Positions 1 to 13,594 of a stretch of 64,000 nt of DNA are shown here, piece by piece; the stretch's first letter is position 1; every line of letters begins with the position of its first letter. The position numbers were made by a program, and so were the translations under genes. Below the pieces are notes generated by a model. It was not told where the DNA came from and ran no database searches. It saw nothing but the letters and a program-made list of their open reading frames with translations. Source of the stretch: Citrus sinensis. Taxonomy: Eukaryota; Streptophyta; Magnoliopsida; Sapindales; Rutaceae. Location: assembly GCF_022201045.2 (NCBI RefSeq), contig NC_068564.1, positions 32,579,001-32,643,000 of the forward strand, given 5' to 3'.

Positions 1-608
1 ACGATTGCTTTTGTCCAGAAGCCCCAAAAAGTGGATGTGTAACTGCTTTGTTTCTCTGTTTAGCATACAATCTATTCACAATGCTGTAACATATGCATGG
101 GAACCAACAGCTCAAATTGAGATTTGACTATCATTCTATCATTAAATTGAGAAATTGGGCCGAAATTGTCTAAACTTGAGCGTTTGAGATAAAAAGCTTC
201 ATTCTTTGAGATACTTTTATCAAAAAAATCAAAGAATCAGCAAAAAAAATACTTGGAAAGTAGTTTAATTTGGGTTAACAAGTAGAAGTTCTTTCTATCA
301 CTGCCTCTTCAAATTCTAGCATAAGGTCAGTGACTTGGACAAAGCTAGATTGAAGAGAATTTGTTTATTAGCAAAATGAATCTAGTTATGCTTATCGGGT
401 CTTTGATCAACTAAGTTAACAGCCAATTTAATTTCACTGCTGAACTTTTTATGTTCATTTGTCTGTGAATGGTGCCAAAATTTTGTGTAGCTCTACATTC
501 CGATTTCTGATAGTGATTGTCTTAATGGCTGCTGGCTGCAATAGTCTGATTTCTTTATTGAGAAGTAAGCATAATAATTATTATTGTTTATATATATATA
601 TTGAGCAG
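1..608. other. Probable intron of the lipase gene
   Basis: AT-rich sequence with no recognisable exon. It ends in an acceptor (gagcag) directly before the first recognised lipase exon, so it is most likely intron of that gene. I saw no coding homology here. Confidence 0.5.
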
Positions 609-3600
609 GCAGTGAATGCAACTCTTCAAAATTGACATTTGATGGCGTAGATTTAATGGGTGAAAGGCTAGCTGCTGAGGTATTCGGTAATAACAGTTTG
701 ATCTTTCATCTGTAATGCATGCTTAATTTGTTGAAATCTTTTTGTCTAAAAAACTCATGGAAATTTTTATTTATGTAATTAGTAAGTTCTACGTGCCTTA
801 CAAGATATTTCATATTCATGTGAGTTTTGAGTTCCTGATTAATATCTAATGCAGGTACTGGCTGTAGTTAAACGTAGGCCTGAGGTGCAAAAGATATCGT
901 TTGTGGCTCATTCATTAGGGGGTCTTATTGCAAGATATGCAATTGGTAGACTGTATGAGCATTCTCCAGAGCACCGTCCCATAGGTATTCCTAAGGTGGC
1001 AGGTATTCCTACAATTGCCACAACTGAAGAGCATCGGAATGATTCCGTGCAATCCCTTGAGCATCCTTGCAAAGCTAGAATTGCTGGATTGGAACCCATG
1101 AACTTCGTAACATTTGCGACTCCTCATCTTGGTTCGAAGGGACACAAACAGGTAGATATTGCATGACCTTACATGCTATCTATTTTGGAATTCTGTGCTT
1201 GCTTTTCCTTTTTTGTTACATTAAGGTTTTAATTATTGATCGTATAATGATGTTGGAATTCTGGTTTGTCTAAGATGCTTAAAACCATGGGGGAAAGAGT
1301 TGTCATTTTTTTATCTTTTAGTTTATATTATTGCCTCTGAAATCATCACTTTGTGACTTCTAGTGGTATGACGGGTCAAGAAGTAGCACTACCTTGAAGG
1401 GTTTCCCATTTTTGTTATTCTAGTGCTGTATCTTAAGTGCTTTTACGCGTGTTCATGTTAGTACTATTTTATTCTTTTGTATCCAGGAAGATGCAATGCA
1501 ATTCTAGAAAGCTGTTTTGACATTTCTTTGTCTTGTTTTTCGGCCTCAGCTTCCAATTCTGTGTGGTCTACCATTTCTTGAGAGAAGAGCATCCCAAACG
1601 GCTCACTTGGTTGCTGGGAGGACTGGGAAGCATCTATTCCTCAATGATCGTGATGATGGAAAACCTCCCCTTCTCCTTCAAATGGTTAATGATTCTGATA
1701 ATTTAAAATTCATGTGAGTGTTAATTAATCTACAATGCTTTCGTCAATTTTTCTATCAGTGCATTTTAATAATTGCATCACCTTTTGTGATACGTAGATC
1801 AGCTTTACGTGCATTTAAGCGGCGAGTGGCATATGCAAATGCCAATTATGATCGTATCCTTTTCACATTGATGTTGGCTTTCAAATTATCAGTATTCTAT
1901 TTATATAAGGTGCTTAGTTTGCCTTTTATGCAAGACTACGTTTTATCTTCACTGTTCTTTAAGATATGGTTGGGTGGCGAACTTCATCAATCCGGCGTCA
2001 ACATGAACTTCCACCAAAGGTGTAGTTTCTTTTCATTTTCTTATCTGGCTTTCGTCTTTACTTGTTTGTTTGGTGATACTTTCACTCTAATAAAACCTGA
2101 ACCTCAATATTTCCTTCTTGCTCGTTGGTTCAGTCCGATCTTCTCATAACTGATGAGAGATATCCTCATATTGTACGCACTGAACGGGAAACTATGGACA
2201 ACATTAGAAATAAAGCATCTTCTGTTATTGGAGACCAATCAATTGACTTGGAAGGTATGTTAAATTTATAAAACAAGTACTGCAGAGTTTTTGGCAAAAC
2301 CATCAAATCTTCATGTGAAGGGGTCTAGGAATTATACTTAAATGATGAGCTTTGTTTTCTTAAAGAATCCTTCTGGCTGGACATTGCTTAACATATTTAA
2401 GAATTAGTATAATACTCGGTAGAAGCAATGCCTGAATTTTCTTGCCAATCTCTGCCCTTCGTATAGCATTTAGGCTAGTCTTGTTGAAATCCTTTAATGT
2501 CAAGAAGCAGATTTTGTGATGTAATTTTCTACTTGTGTAGTCCTGACTGGCATTGGTATATATTCTGATGAATGAATTTAACATAAATTTGCTTTGAACA
2601 ATGTAGTAGAAACTCTTCTTCACAGGGGTGAATTGTATTAAATTTGTTACAACTGTTTTAAGGGAACATTGCTGAAAATATTTTGGTTTTAAGTACCATG
2701 AGTCCTATTCCATTTTCCTTTTTAATAGCTGCTGCTAAAATAAAGCATCAGTTGGTTCAATTTGAAGTTATATTACGGTGCTACATCTTCTTTCCTTATG
2801 TCCTCCATTGTTTTACTATAATTACATTCAATCATCAATTTCGCTATTATAATAATATTTTATCATCACTTCACTCATTGTTAACTTTTTCTTCATGTAT
2901 CTTGCTTAATGCGTTCTATTTTTTTTACTGTTAAATACTTATTTTAAAATTACATATTGTAGAGAAAATGATTAGAGGCCTCACTCAAGTACCTTGGGAA
3001 CGTGTGGATGTTAGCTTTCACAAAAGTAGGCAACGATATGTTGCTCACAATACCATTCAGGCAAGTTCTGCAGCTACTTGACTTTTCTACTACGTATATG
3101 CTGGTTATTATCAACATTTTACATTCTGAAATTTTTTATTTCCATCTTTTAGATTCCTCTATTTTAAGTGAATGGGACAAAGCTCCTAGATGTAGATATC
3201 AAGGAATTAGATGATAATGTGCTATTATTTACATATCATATTAGCTGATATTTCAACTTGCATCATATAATTGGCAAGTTACCACAACTTATGTGGAAGT
3301 TTTAAATAACGAACCTTCTGAGTGGGTGTGTGTAATTCTAAACATGTTTGATAGTTCAGATGCAGTTAATATTTTTCTTGTGCCTCATTTACTATAGGGA
3401 CATTCTGGGTTTTGTTTTGTCTGTGAGGCAGCAAGGTTATCTGAGAGAAGGGGTGAAGATCTATAAAATGCAATGATGAAAATAAATGTTCGGCAATCAT
3501 ATATCTTTCTTTTAAAAGGAGGAAAAAAAAAGATTCTTCTTTTCATTAAAACTCATAAAATCAAGGAATTATCATACGTGAGCATATTTTCAAGTAACCC

Positions 3601-4355
3601 CACCGTTTAACTATTATAAAGTTTCTATTGGATTTCTATGGATTATCATTACAAAATTTGAGGAACTTGCTACACATCCTAGCTGGCATACATGCCACAA
3701 GTGAGACATGTTACAACAAGCAGATGACTTGCAACTAGAGTTTTACAAGCTCTTGTTACAGATCTTCATTAGTTATCAGAAGTCACTAGCGATAGTGCTC
3801 TATCTGTGGGCATGATACCGGCCTGACACCATAGACTCGGGCAAAGTTTAGCAATTTAATATAAAAATATTTACAAGGAAAAGTTTGGTATTTTAATATA
3901 GAAAATAATTACTAGGTTTTGTATTTCAACATTTCTAAGTTTGTGCTTCTAACACAAGGAAAGAGGGTCTGAGAATTAATGAACAGTTGAAAAGAAGAGT
4001 TGAATCTCAACACAGTTTTAGTTAAGTTAAAAAAAAAAAGTTAAAACGATTAACTTTCATGCAATTAGCTGTTAGAAAATGAATGAATACTGTTCTCTAG
4101 TTGATGATAATCATGGTGATTGGTTTACACGTAACATTTTAAGAATAATTTAATGCGTTTTGGTTGTGATACTTTATTTATAATACTCTATACAAAGTTG
4201 TTTTCTGGAAATTAACGGTCACTGATTTAATGCTAGATCTAATTGTGTGGGTCTCATTTCTGTAATTTTACATGTGCATTCAGGTGAAGAGTTATTGGAT
4301 GAATTCTGATGGTACAGATGTGGTCTTCCATATGATAGATAACTTCCTTCTCTAG
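609..4355 (+). CDS. Lipase-like serine esterase (DUF676 family), 3' part of the gene
   Basis: A putative alpha/beta-hydrolase of the plant DUF676 serine esterase family (Arabidopsis At4g25770/At5g51180 type), presumably acting on lipid esters; the substrate is unknown. Exons read by frame and splice sites: 609-679, 855-1151, 1550-1713, 1798-1853, 1964-2019, 2134-2254, 2963-3060, 4284-4355 (stop TAG), about 310 codons. Exon 855-1151 carries the nucleophile elbow AHSLGG, followed by ARYAIGRLYE, and later FVTFATPHLGS. The product ends MIDNFLL, as in the family. The 5' exons, with the start codon and the oxyanion region, are not recognisable in 1-608, which looks like intron, so the gene begins outside the window. 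The intron after 3060 begins with GC rather than GT. All junctions keep the frame, so the gene looks functional. Family assignment is confident; exact exon limits are moderately so. Confidence 0.87.
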
Positions 4356-5247
4356 ATGTTTACAAGTTGGGAGCCTTGTACCGGTGTATTTGGTGGGTTA
4401 AGTTACTTCATTGTTGGTGTAAAATGTGGGTTGTCGATCATGAAGACATTGCTCTGTATATTACTTTGTGTCAGCCAAGTGAAGTTAATGATACTGCAGA
4501 GTTGTTGCTTACCATGTTTTATTTTTTGTTGGCATATTTTATGTATATTATACGGTTTTTCAGCTATATAATGGAACTATTTTCCTTACAAATAGCTCTT
4601 AGTGATTGCTTTGGGTTAATTTTCATATATAGTGCAGATATACTGATGTGCTGCTGAACTATATGTGGTGTTCTCTGGTCATGAAACTTCACTAATTTCA
4701 TGCTGAATGAGTCAAATCATACCATTTTTCACAATCTAATTTAGTATAATTTAATCACCAATTTGATTGTTACTGACCACTCCGCCGACTAGTTGTGGAA
4801 AAGAAATCATTACGCAGATATGGGTAAAATGAGACAGATTTTGTAATTTCTTTATGTTTCCTTCTTTTTTCAGTGAACAAATTTTCATCTCTAATGTATA
4901 TTTTGGAAAAACGAAGATAAAAGGAATGACTAGAAATAAATATCAATGAGCTTTGTTTTCTGAACACCGGAGTTTTTATGATTAGCCTTAGCAATAGGCA
5001 GAGTACTCTATTTGAAAGTACCATTTCTATTACTATTTGCTTTCGAATTTCTTTGAGAATCTCTCAGGAACTGGGCAAAGGTATGTTGAGACAAGCACCC
5101 CCAATGATGATTATTAAGAGGATGAATAGCCGCAGGTGTCTTTATTGTGATTTTCATTTTTGTCTTCAGAGCTACAAATTGAGAATAGTTAGGAGGCTGC
5201 AGTTACTTTTATGCTATGCTAACGTTGCAAACTAGATTTAGGATTTA
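4356..5247. other. 3' flank between the lipase gene and the CIPK remnant
   Basis: Begins with the presumed 3' UTR of the lipase gene. The short open frames here have no recognisable protein similarity. Nothing else was seen. Confidence 0.4.
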
Positions 5248-6990
5248 CTATTCCATTTTCTGGGTACTCTTGCTAGTGATGTTGAGTTCCTCTGGAACTT
5301 GCATTTGAAGTGGCGCATCTGATTGCTCAGTCAACAGGCTTGATAGACTTTTGCAGAACTAATAATCATTTTATTTGTCTCAATACATATTAGTTTACGA
5401 ACAAATTCAACTGCAAGAAAGTTTATCATACCTCTTTGTACACCTTAAGCTTCCCTAAAGATTTTGATATTTCTACGACACAATTAGTTGGGGCCACCTT
5501 AACAACCTGACATAGACAGATAATAAGGTGAAGGTTTTTGGTATTTATCTTGCGGGAAGCATTAACAATTCATAGTTATTACATAAAAATCATTAGTGGC
5601 AGAGGAATAAAATAATCCAGTTTTAGTGCAAAGCGAGAATGAAAGGAGATATTACCTTGAAGTTGTTCGTCTTTTCTTCTGACAAGCTCACATCCATTGC
5701 TGCAGCTTCTAATTTCATTATGGTTTCATTGCTTGGAAGCTTGGATCATTGGAATTTTGCAGAACCAAGGAAGGTCAAACAAAGATTAGTTCTGATTTTA
5801 TTTACTTGCCCGTCCTTCAAAGAGACCTGATAAATCTAGGTCATGTGAATTGCAATCAATTGAAAAGCATTGATAAAACTTGGTGATTTGGTTGTCTTTG
5901 ACGCTGCACCATTTTCCTACATAGACTTTCAAATATGAAGTTATGAAACACTGTATCTTGGAACTACCTAAAGCTCTTACTTCCATTGATTCAAAAGCAG
6001 CATTAACATCATCCAAGTATATTTTCTCGTCACATTCATATCTTCAGGACGGTTTGTAATCTGTTTGAGACCATGTATCCTCTGTGATCCCTAGATTGCA
6101 ATTCGCTGTTGTGTTCAAGGAAGAAATTATTAAGTTGGTCAATTTGAGTTTATATATGCATAGGATGTTTTGGATTTGTACCCTGATTGGACTTGGATCA
6201 AGTATCCCTGGGATTAGCTGCTTCTGACTTTCCGCTAACCAATGTGGAAATTTGCAATCTGCTTGATCTATCTGTTTATTAAACATCGATCAGCAGTCTG
6301 CGGAGGCAAGTGTTTTGGATGAAGAACTAGTTATATGCTGTATACAAAGCATACCTCTGTATAGAACCATCAAATTACGATCATCAAATGGTAGATAACC
6401 AGCAAGTAGTTTCATAAACGATTACTCCACAGGACCAAACATCTGTGGCAGCTCCTTTATAGCCCTTGCGTGCCAGCAACTGTTTGCCAGAAGATGAACC
6501 ATCAGCCATAATGTTGAAAAGGAAATCCAGGTATGATTGACCATCTGTTCGCTTTTGTCTTCAAGCTTCTGAATTCAGCTAAATAAAACTTGGGAGGTTA
6601 CTACTAGCTACGAAAATGAAAGATGAACTTCTTATCTCTGGTGCCACATAGCATGGAGAGCCACAAGCTGTTGCTGACACGTTTCCAGGCTGTTGTAAAT
6701 TACAATTTCAGTCAGCCGTTTTGTTAGATTTAGGAAATTACAAAAATTGTCGTTAGATTTTGCCATGCACTTAGTCCGAAATCAGATTCTTTGAGACTAT
6801 CCAAGAGCAAGTTTTGTGGCTGCAGAAAGACATCAAGATCATTAACTAGTTTGTACAGAGAATTGACTGTTCGATAGAAGGTTGTCTATATGGACCTTCG
6901 GAACTCCGTGATGAACTCCTCTGTTATGGCAATAGTAGTCAACTGAATCAATCAATCAATCAATTGTTGAAGGAGCTTTCTTGCCTCTGC
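5248..6990 (-). pseudogene. Decayed CBL-interacting protein kinase (CIPK) gene
   Basis: Read on the minus strand, blocks of a CIPK appear in the correct order. Around 6940 is the LQQLID region. Near 6800 is QPQNLLLDSL followed by SDFGLSA. Near 6660 is ACGSPCYVAPE. Near 6470 is KGYKGAATDVWSCGVIVY. Near 6230 is KFPHWLAESQKQLI with ILDPSP. Near 6010 is MDDVNAAFES. Near 5840 is a blurred NAF region ending HDLDLSGLFE. Near 5690 is KLEAAAMDVSLSEEKTNNFK, near 5480 VAPTNCVVEISKS, and near 5330 FCKSLSSLLTEQ, with a stop at 5248. Breaks: the ATP-binding lobe is not found, the HRDLKPEN stretch is scrambled, there is a frameshift just after VWSCGVIVY (about 6410), and the NAF motif is eroded. Spacers between blocks resemble old introns, so this is a decayed gene copy rather than a retrocopy. 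The C-terminal blocks suggest the CIPK8 branch (weak). Confidence 0.82.
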
Positions 6991-7855
6991 TTCTCAGGGT
7001 TTCTTGACACATGACTGAGTAAGAATGGTTGAAGATTAAAATTTTCGATTAAAAGCTTTCAGGAACATAATCTGTGAATCCCAAATGCAATAAGATGAAT
7101 CTTACCAATTTGTCTGAGAGTTGTCCCCCTTGATACATATACATATTTCAGACAAAAAAATAAATGTCGCCTTAATTTTACTTATAGTTGCTGTGAGTAG
7201 TATACACATTTGAAATCATAGGATATATCTTTTTAATAAAATCCGTTTATTACTTTTTAGATGATAGGCTATTAGAAATTCTATATATAAGTAGTTACAT
7301 GCATGCACACAAACTTTTCCTTGTTTAATGCTTTAGTTTATGGGTTTAAAGTAATTACCATAGCGTAAGATTATTTTTGAAATCTAAATCAGTTTTAAAT
7401 CACTTCAAAAATAAAAGAATATCATTCACAAATGCTTGTGTTGAAGTGAATTTTGTGAACATGATTTTATTTGTTTTCTCAAAGGAAAGGGAAAGAGACA
7501 TCAAATTAGGAGGATAGTTTCGATGCCATGAATGGTCCTAACAAGGACGGTTCGATTTGGTGGGAAGATGAGTTTTATTCAAAATCAGCATCCTCAAATC
7601 CTTGGGACTCTACGCCTGCTGTTCATCAGTCTGAAGGGAAGTTTCAAGATTATGAATTAAGGTTAAAAAATTATGTAATATTTAGACCTCAGAATAACAA
7701 CGTGTTATTGTTATATTCTAAGTTTATTGCCATTTATGATTTAATGTGTGTGACAAAAGTTGATGCTTTATCTCGCTAAATTCATGGCTTCAAACGAAAA
7801 CTAGTTTTCATAACCAAAAATTTTGTGGCTTCCGTTTAATGCAAATTACTAAGAG
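6991..7855. other. Spacer with one short coding-like frame
   Basis: AT-rich spacer upstream (on the minus strand) of the CIPK remnant. The missing N-terminal kinase lobe was looked for here and not seen. It holds only the short frame described at 7528-7779. Confidence 0.4.
7528..7779 (+). other. Short open frame of unknown origin (83 codons)
   Basis: An 83-codon frame beginning MNGPNKDGSIWWEDEFYSK. The first ~48 codons have a varied, protein-like composition (WWEDEFYSK, NPWDSTPAVHQSEG). After YELRLKN the frame runs into AT-rich sequence, and a possible donor (aag/gttaaa) lies there. It could be one exon of a broken or unrecognised gene. No promoter or partner exon was seen, and I do not recognise the family. 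Confidence 0.25.
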
Positions 7856-7858
7856 TAA

Positions 7859-8479
7859 GGTGGCGTTTGTTTTTTAAACTTAATAATTTAAAGTGTATTA
7901 ACTTAATTAATTAAGTTAATTAAAGGTATTTGTTTTTATAACTTAATGAGACTTTTTAGATAATTTTGACTTAATAAAATAAATCAATTTTTTTAGATTT
8001 TTACTTAATGGAGAAATTTGAATTAAGTCAATTACTTACTAATGTCAAAAATATCCTTACTTTATAATTTATTTTTCATGTCTATCCCAAAACTCACCTA
8101 TAGATATTTACCCCACATAAAAATATCCCTGTTTTTTCTTTCTTATATTATATACGATAAAATTTGAAATTTATGGTATTTTATATATTAAAATTCTAAA
8201 ATAATTATGTATTCACTTGAATATAGTTTTACTTATAAATGTTAAAATATTGTGGTATTTAATATATTATTTATTTGACATTCAAATTTAATAAGGATAC
8301 AAATATAAAAGTACATATTTTCATCTTTTTAAGTTGAAAAAAACAAACAATTTAATACTTGTTTTTCGAGATTCAGACGAAAAAACAAACATATTATTCA
8401 GATTCAGACATTCAGATCTTTTCAGAATTAAGACTAATTCAGGTTTATTCAGATTTCAGACAAAAAAACAAACGACACC
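7859..8479. mobile_element. Tourist/PIF-Harbinger-like MITE, copy 1
   Basis: A 621-bp non-coding element flanked by the 3-bp duplication TAA (7856-7858 and 8480-8482). Its ends form an inverted repeat: GGTGGCGTTTGTTTTTT on the left and, read inward on the other strand, GGTGTCGTTTGTTTTTTT on the right. A second copy in opposite orientation lies at 28236-28855 and is alike along its whole length. The TWA target site, terminal repeats and size fit PIF/Harbinger MITEs. The TTCAGA-rich right end lies just inside the terminal repeat. Confidence 0.85.
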
Positions 8480-8482
8480 TAA

Positions 8483-9397
8483 CTGTATGTTATGCTTAAT
8501 TAGAAATAATACAAAGTATTATTTGAATTTTTAATTTGTATTAAATTATTTAAGTAATTCCAATTAAAAAATAAGTTTTATGAGGAACTTCGAAGGCTAT
8601 CAGAAGGCCAACTCAAGATAAAAATAAATAATATGGGCTATCACGAAGCCTGTTGGGTCGCATTATCAGTTGTCCAATAATGAAAGAAAGATCAAGCAAG
8701 CTCATCTTTTATTCAGCCCAAAGCCGGATAACTCATGAAATTGCTAAATCAAACGACCGAACGGGAAGTAGTAATAAATTAAATGCCTATGCTTCCGTCT
8801 TTGATTGCGCCACCGCCGTTTCAAATCTGATTTATTCAACTCTCGAGATGCCATGCCACCTCATATTTTCTTTGTTTTTATAATTCCGAAAATCTCGAAT
8901 CTCTGGATAGAAATTAGAAAACTTGAGTCGAGTCTGCACCACGTCACCTATTATTATTATTATTATTTATTTTTTTTCTGTTTGAGAAGACGTCACGCAC
9001 TAAATTAACTTAAAAAAAAGAGTCTCACTACCAACAAAATCACACGCCGGGGTTAACTCAAACCGTTGAATTAGCAATAATGTCCATCAAAACTATCACG
9101 GGTTACATGACTAGCTCATAGCTAGGCAATCCGATAACTTCGCCCTTTTTGTTATCCTGTTACGATAACAGCGTATCCTAATCCCGAAAGATCCTTATCT
9201 AAAATAAACACGATTTTATATGTGGAATGACAAAAACGTCCCCTTTTAGGACCGCGATGTTGTCTCAAAACTTGGGATAAACCAGTAAATTGATATTTTT
9301 AAGGATCACTGCAGAAGTAAAACACGTGTAAATAGATACCTGAATACCGTCCTAATCTTCAATTCTAAAATATATAATTCCAAATAAGCTCTGACTG
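8483..9397. other. Upstream region of the xylose isomerase gene
   Basis: Spacer and presumed promoter of the downstream gene. It contains a (TTA)n run near 8950 and moderately GC-rich patches around 9040-9180. No coding region was recognised. Confidence 0.4.
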
Positions 9398-9398
9398 T

Positions 9399-9780
9399 GT
9401 ATAAATTTATTTATTTATTTATAAATATATCACTCTTCAAGCTTGTTTGGTTCGTATCATCAATTTCAGTTACGCACTTCAATCTGTAAGTCTCTCCGTA
9501 TCTCACTCCCTTTGATGATTAATGACCTTTTTTTTTTTTAATTGGATATAATTCAAGCTTCAACTTTTCCTGACAGTTTCAGTAGTCTTTTGTTGTTCAT
9601 TATTTATTGTGGGATAAGTGGTAATTGATTTTATTCTGTTTGTTGAACGTTGATGATGGGCACTTTTTAAGTTCTTTATATAACATTTTAATTATATTTG
9701 ATGATTGATGATTGATGATGATGATGATGATTATGCGTCATTGTGTGTGCCAGAGTTTCAACTTGCATGAGAGAAAACGA
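9399..9780 (+). promoter_or_regulatory. TATA-like element, 5' UTR and 5' UTR intron of the xylose isomerase gene
   Basis: A TATA-like stretch (TATAAATTTATT) starts near 9399. A good donor (GTAAGT) at 9486 and an acceptor (TGCCAG) ending at 9753 suggest an intron of about 268 bp in the 5' UTR, just before the coding start at 9781. An upstream ATG at 9765 is closed after five codons by TGA, so it would make only a tiny upstream frame. This is read from signals alone. Confidence 0.5.
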
Positions 9781-11423
9781 ATGATGGAAGCTCAGAAGAT
9801 TTTGCTGCTGCTGTTTTGTTTGAACTTGGTCTCATCTCTTGTGGTAAAGAATCAAACTCTTTGTGTAATTATAGTGTCAAAATGCATTTGAATTGTCACG
9901 CATGGAAACTGTGTTTATTTTGTAGTGTTTGCTTTGGATAAGTAAAATTTTTTTTTTTTTTTTTTTTATCTGAGGAAACATGTGAGGTCTTCTTTAAAGA
10001 AAAAGGAATTAAAGAAGAGGACTTGAGAGTATAGCACTTGATAAGTGCTTCTCGAAAATTGATTCTTGCAGAAAGCTCTTGTTATGATGTATTGGTATTA
10101 CCCTTAAACTATGAATTTATTTGATTACTGAGCTGGTTTTACATTGTGCAGATTGCTGGTGCCCCACCAACTTGTGCTGCTAATCTTGATAGCAAATGTG
10201 CTGACTCGGATGAATGGAAAGGGGAGTTCTTCCCTGGAATTCCCAAAATTAAGTATGAGGTAAATTCACTTATGAATTTTTTTTTTAGCAACTAGATTAT
10301 AGTTTCAGTATTGTGGTTATGGTCTCCCGACTGTGGATATTTATAGTTCTTTTATTTGATATTTTTCAGGGTCCATCCAGCAAAAATCATCTAGCATTCA
10401 AATGGTATAATCCTGAAGAAGTGATTCTTGGGAAGAAAATGAAGGTTGGTTTCTTTTGTTAATTTAACTTTGCTTAATTGAGTAGCTTGTGTTTTCTGAC
10501 AAAGTAATTAATGACCACAGGACTGGATGAGATTCAGTGTTGCATTTTGGCACACATTCCGTGGAACAGGATCTGACCCTTTTGGTGTGCCTACAAAATC
10601 ATGGCCGTGGGAAGACGGTACCAATTCAATGGCCATGGCCAAAAGAAGAAGTAAGATTGATAAATGCTCTTATGAAGTACACCTAATTTGCATTATTGGG
10701 CAAGAATTGAAAAAGTAATTGATGTCCCATCTTTTGCTGCGTATTACAGTGAGAGCCAACTTTGAGTTCATAGACAAGCTTGGCGTTGATTTTTGGTGTT
10801 TCCACGACAGGGATATAGCCCCTGACGGCGAAACTCTCAAGGTGGGTAATTTTTATATAATTAAGTTATCCTGTCTATTGCTTTAATTTGTCATCTTTAG
10901 GGAAGGATTCTTAACATATTTAAGTTCTTTGGCTAGTGTTATTCTTAATTGCAGATGTACTTTTCGGACTTTACTATTGTATATTTTCTAACGTTTCTGA
11001 TTCCTGATTATTGTTTATTTCATAATCCTGCTCACTGAACTAGGTAATGGGGTGTTAAATGTGTAACAGGAAGCTAATGCAAACTTGGATGAAGTGGTGG
11101 CCCTTGCAAAAGAGCTTCAGGTGAGTTTGTTAATATTAATGTCAAACGGTTATGTGAGTTTACTCAAATCTTCATAGTTAATCCTGGTTGAGTGAAGCAG
11201 AGATACCATCTCTTGTTTTCGTAAGATATCCTTGAAGGCTTCACAAATTTACTTCCGGTATTGAGTTTCTTCGTTTTAGCAGTCTGATATAACTCGCCAA
11301 TAATGCCTCTTCTTTAACATTTTTCTATGTGAATCTGCAGGGAACTAAGGTCCGTCCATTGTGGGGTACTGCTCAGTTATTTTCACATCCTCGATATATG
11401 CATGGTGCTGCAACTAGGTATTG

Positions 11424-11455
<32 letters not shown>

Positions 11456-13539
11456 TGTATGCAACTGGGTGCTTGATTTTTTGTTGTAACTTTTATTTTA
11501 CATTGACTGGAGTTGATTAGTCCCTTTATTAACTGGGTCCTTTTTTAAACTTGCTTTACAGCTCTGAAGTGGCTGTATATGCTTATGCTGCTGCTCAAGT
11601 CAAGAAAGCCATGGAGGTGGGTTACCTTGTGTGCACAGTTATGTCATGCAAGTTACGACTAAAATAGTATCATCTCTGGTGGTTTTGACCATTTTCATTC
11701 ACAAATTCCATAGGTCACTCATTATTTAGGGGGAGAAAATTATGTATTTTGGGGTGGCCGTGAAGGTTATCAGTCTCTCCTGAACACAGACATGGGAAGA
11801 GAGATTGATCACATGGTATGGTTATCAAACAATATCCTTTTTAGCTTAATGCTTTTCTCTCGTTATTTTGCGTTTGGTCCATCTCTTCTTCAGTAATTAG
11901 GCTTCACTATTTTAAGTGTTCTGTTTCAAGTTATATTTTTTGATTCATTGTATTCTTTTTTGAATTGAGACTGAGTTTACCCATTCACAGGCAAATTTTT
12001 TTGAATCTGCTGCCGCGTACAAGAAGAAGATTGGATTCAAAGGTATTTTCATTCACCTATACGTTGCAATGAATTGGTGCATTACTTGAGGACATAAAGG
12101 AGATACCTAATTGTTGGTGCACATTTTGTTAATGACCTATTTTTTATTGGTGACTTTCTGTTTTCTTCTTAATTTTGTCTTTTGCACTTGATCAGTATTT
12201 AACTAGGAACAAATTTTTCCTTTCCCCCACTTTTTGGTTGGAATCTTTCTTTTTCTTTTTTTATTGATTTCTTTACTGCGCCAAAATTCTATTAAGGACC
12301 TATCTTTCACTTCAATGCTTTTTCAGGGAATCTGTTGATCGAACCAAAGCCTCAAGAACCTACCAAACACCAGTATGCTTCTTGACTTGTTTAGTGGTTA
12401 GCTAATTTGGCATATAATCCCCTTATTCTCACACATGAAGATAACTTGTAGGTATGACTGGGATGCAGCAACAGCAGCTAATTTCTTGCGGAAATATGGC
12501 CTCATAAGTAAAAGCGCAATTCTCTTTTTTGATAAATTATGTCATTATGCCAATGTTTGAATGTAAGTTACATCTATGCATAATTTTTCTCAATTATTTT
12601 GTAGATGACTTTAAACTAAACATTGAGTGTAACCATGCCACCCTATCTGGTCACAGGTATGTCATAAGTCTGGTATCTCAAGCTCTAATGCTTGCCCATA
12701 CTATTTTCCCCAGAGCTTATTTGGCATTCTTTAAAAACTTGTTTACTTTTCAGCTGCCATCATGATATTGAAACTGCAAGACTCAATGGTCTGCTAGGAA
12801 ACATCGATGCAAACACTGGTGACCCTCAAGTTGGTAAGTTGGATGCTTTAATGCTTTTGGCATTTTCTATTTTTGGCTGATTTTTTATCAAAATTTACAA
12901 ACTCTACCTTAAGATGTTCTGAGACTTTAGGTTGTAATGTAGAGCCGTTGCCTATCTTACAGGTTGGGATACAGATCAATTCCTGACAGATATTGGAGAG
13001 GCTACTTCGATTATGCTCAGTGTGATTAAAAATGTATGTAATAAATGCAATTTTCTAACTCACCAGAACAGTTTGAGATTCTACGAGCTGGGACTTACAC
13101 AGTGAATTTTACCATTTTATCACAGGGAGGTTTGGCACCTGGAGGATTCAACTTTGATGCAAAATTGTAAGCGTTTTCTTCCATTAACAATTCTTTTACA
13201 TGAACTTGTTTGCATGCCCATACACAGGATATTTTATGATGGATATTAAAGTGTATCTTAGTTCTGGTTTGCTCCATAGCTTTGCATGTGGATTATCATG
13301 TTCTATATTCTTATTGTATGATCCAATATCTTTACTTTTTCACCTCCTCCTCATATCACCAACATTAATTCTTCATAATATTTTAGACGAAGAGAGAGCA
13401 CTGACGTTGAAGACTTGTTCATTGCTCATATTGTTGGAATGGATACCGTTGCTCGTGGACTTCGAACTGCTGCCAAGCTGATTGAGGTGATATATTATTC
13501 TTCTTTTTCACTTGTCTAATAGTCCATTCTATTTGATAA

Positions 13540-13594
<55 letters not shown>

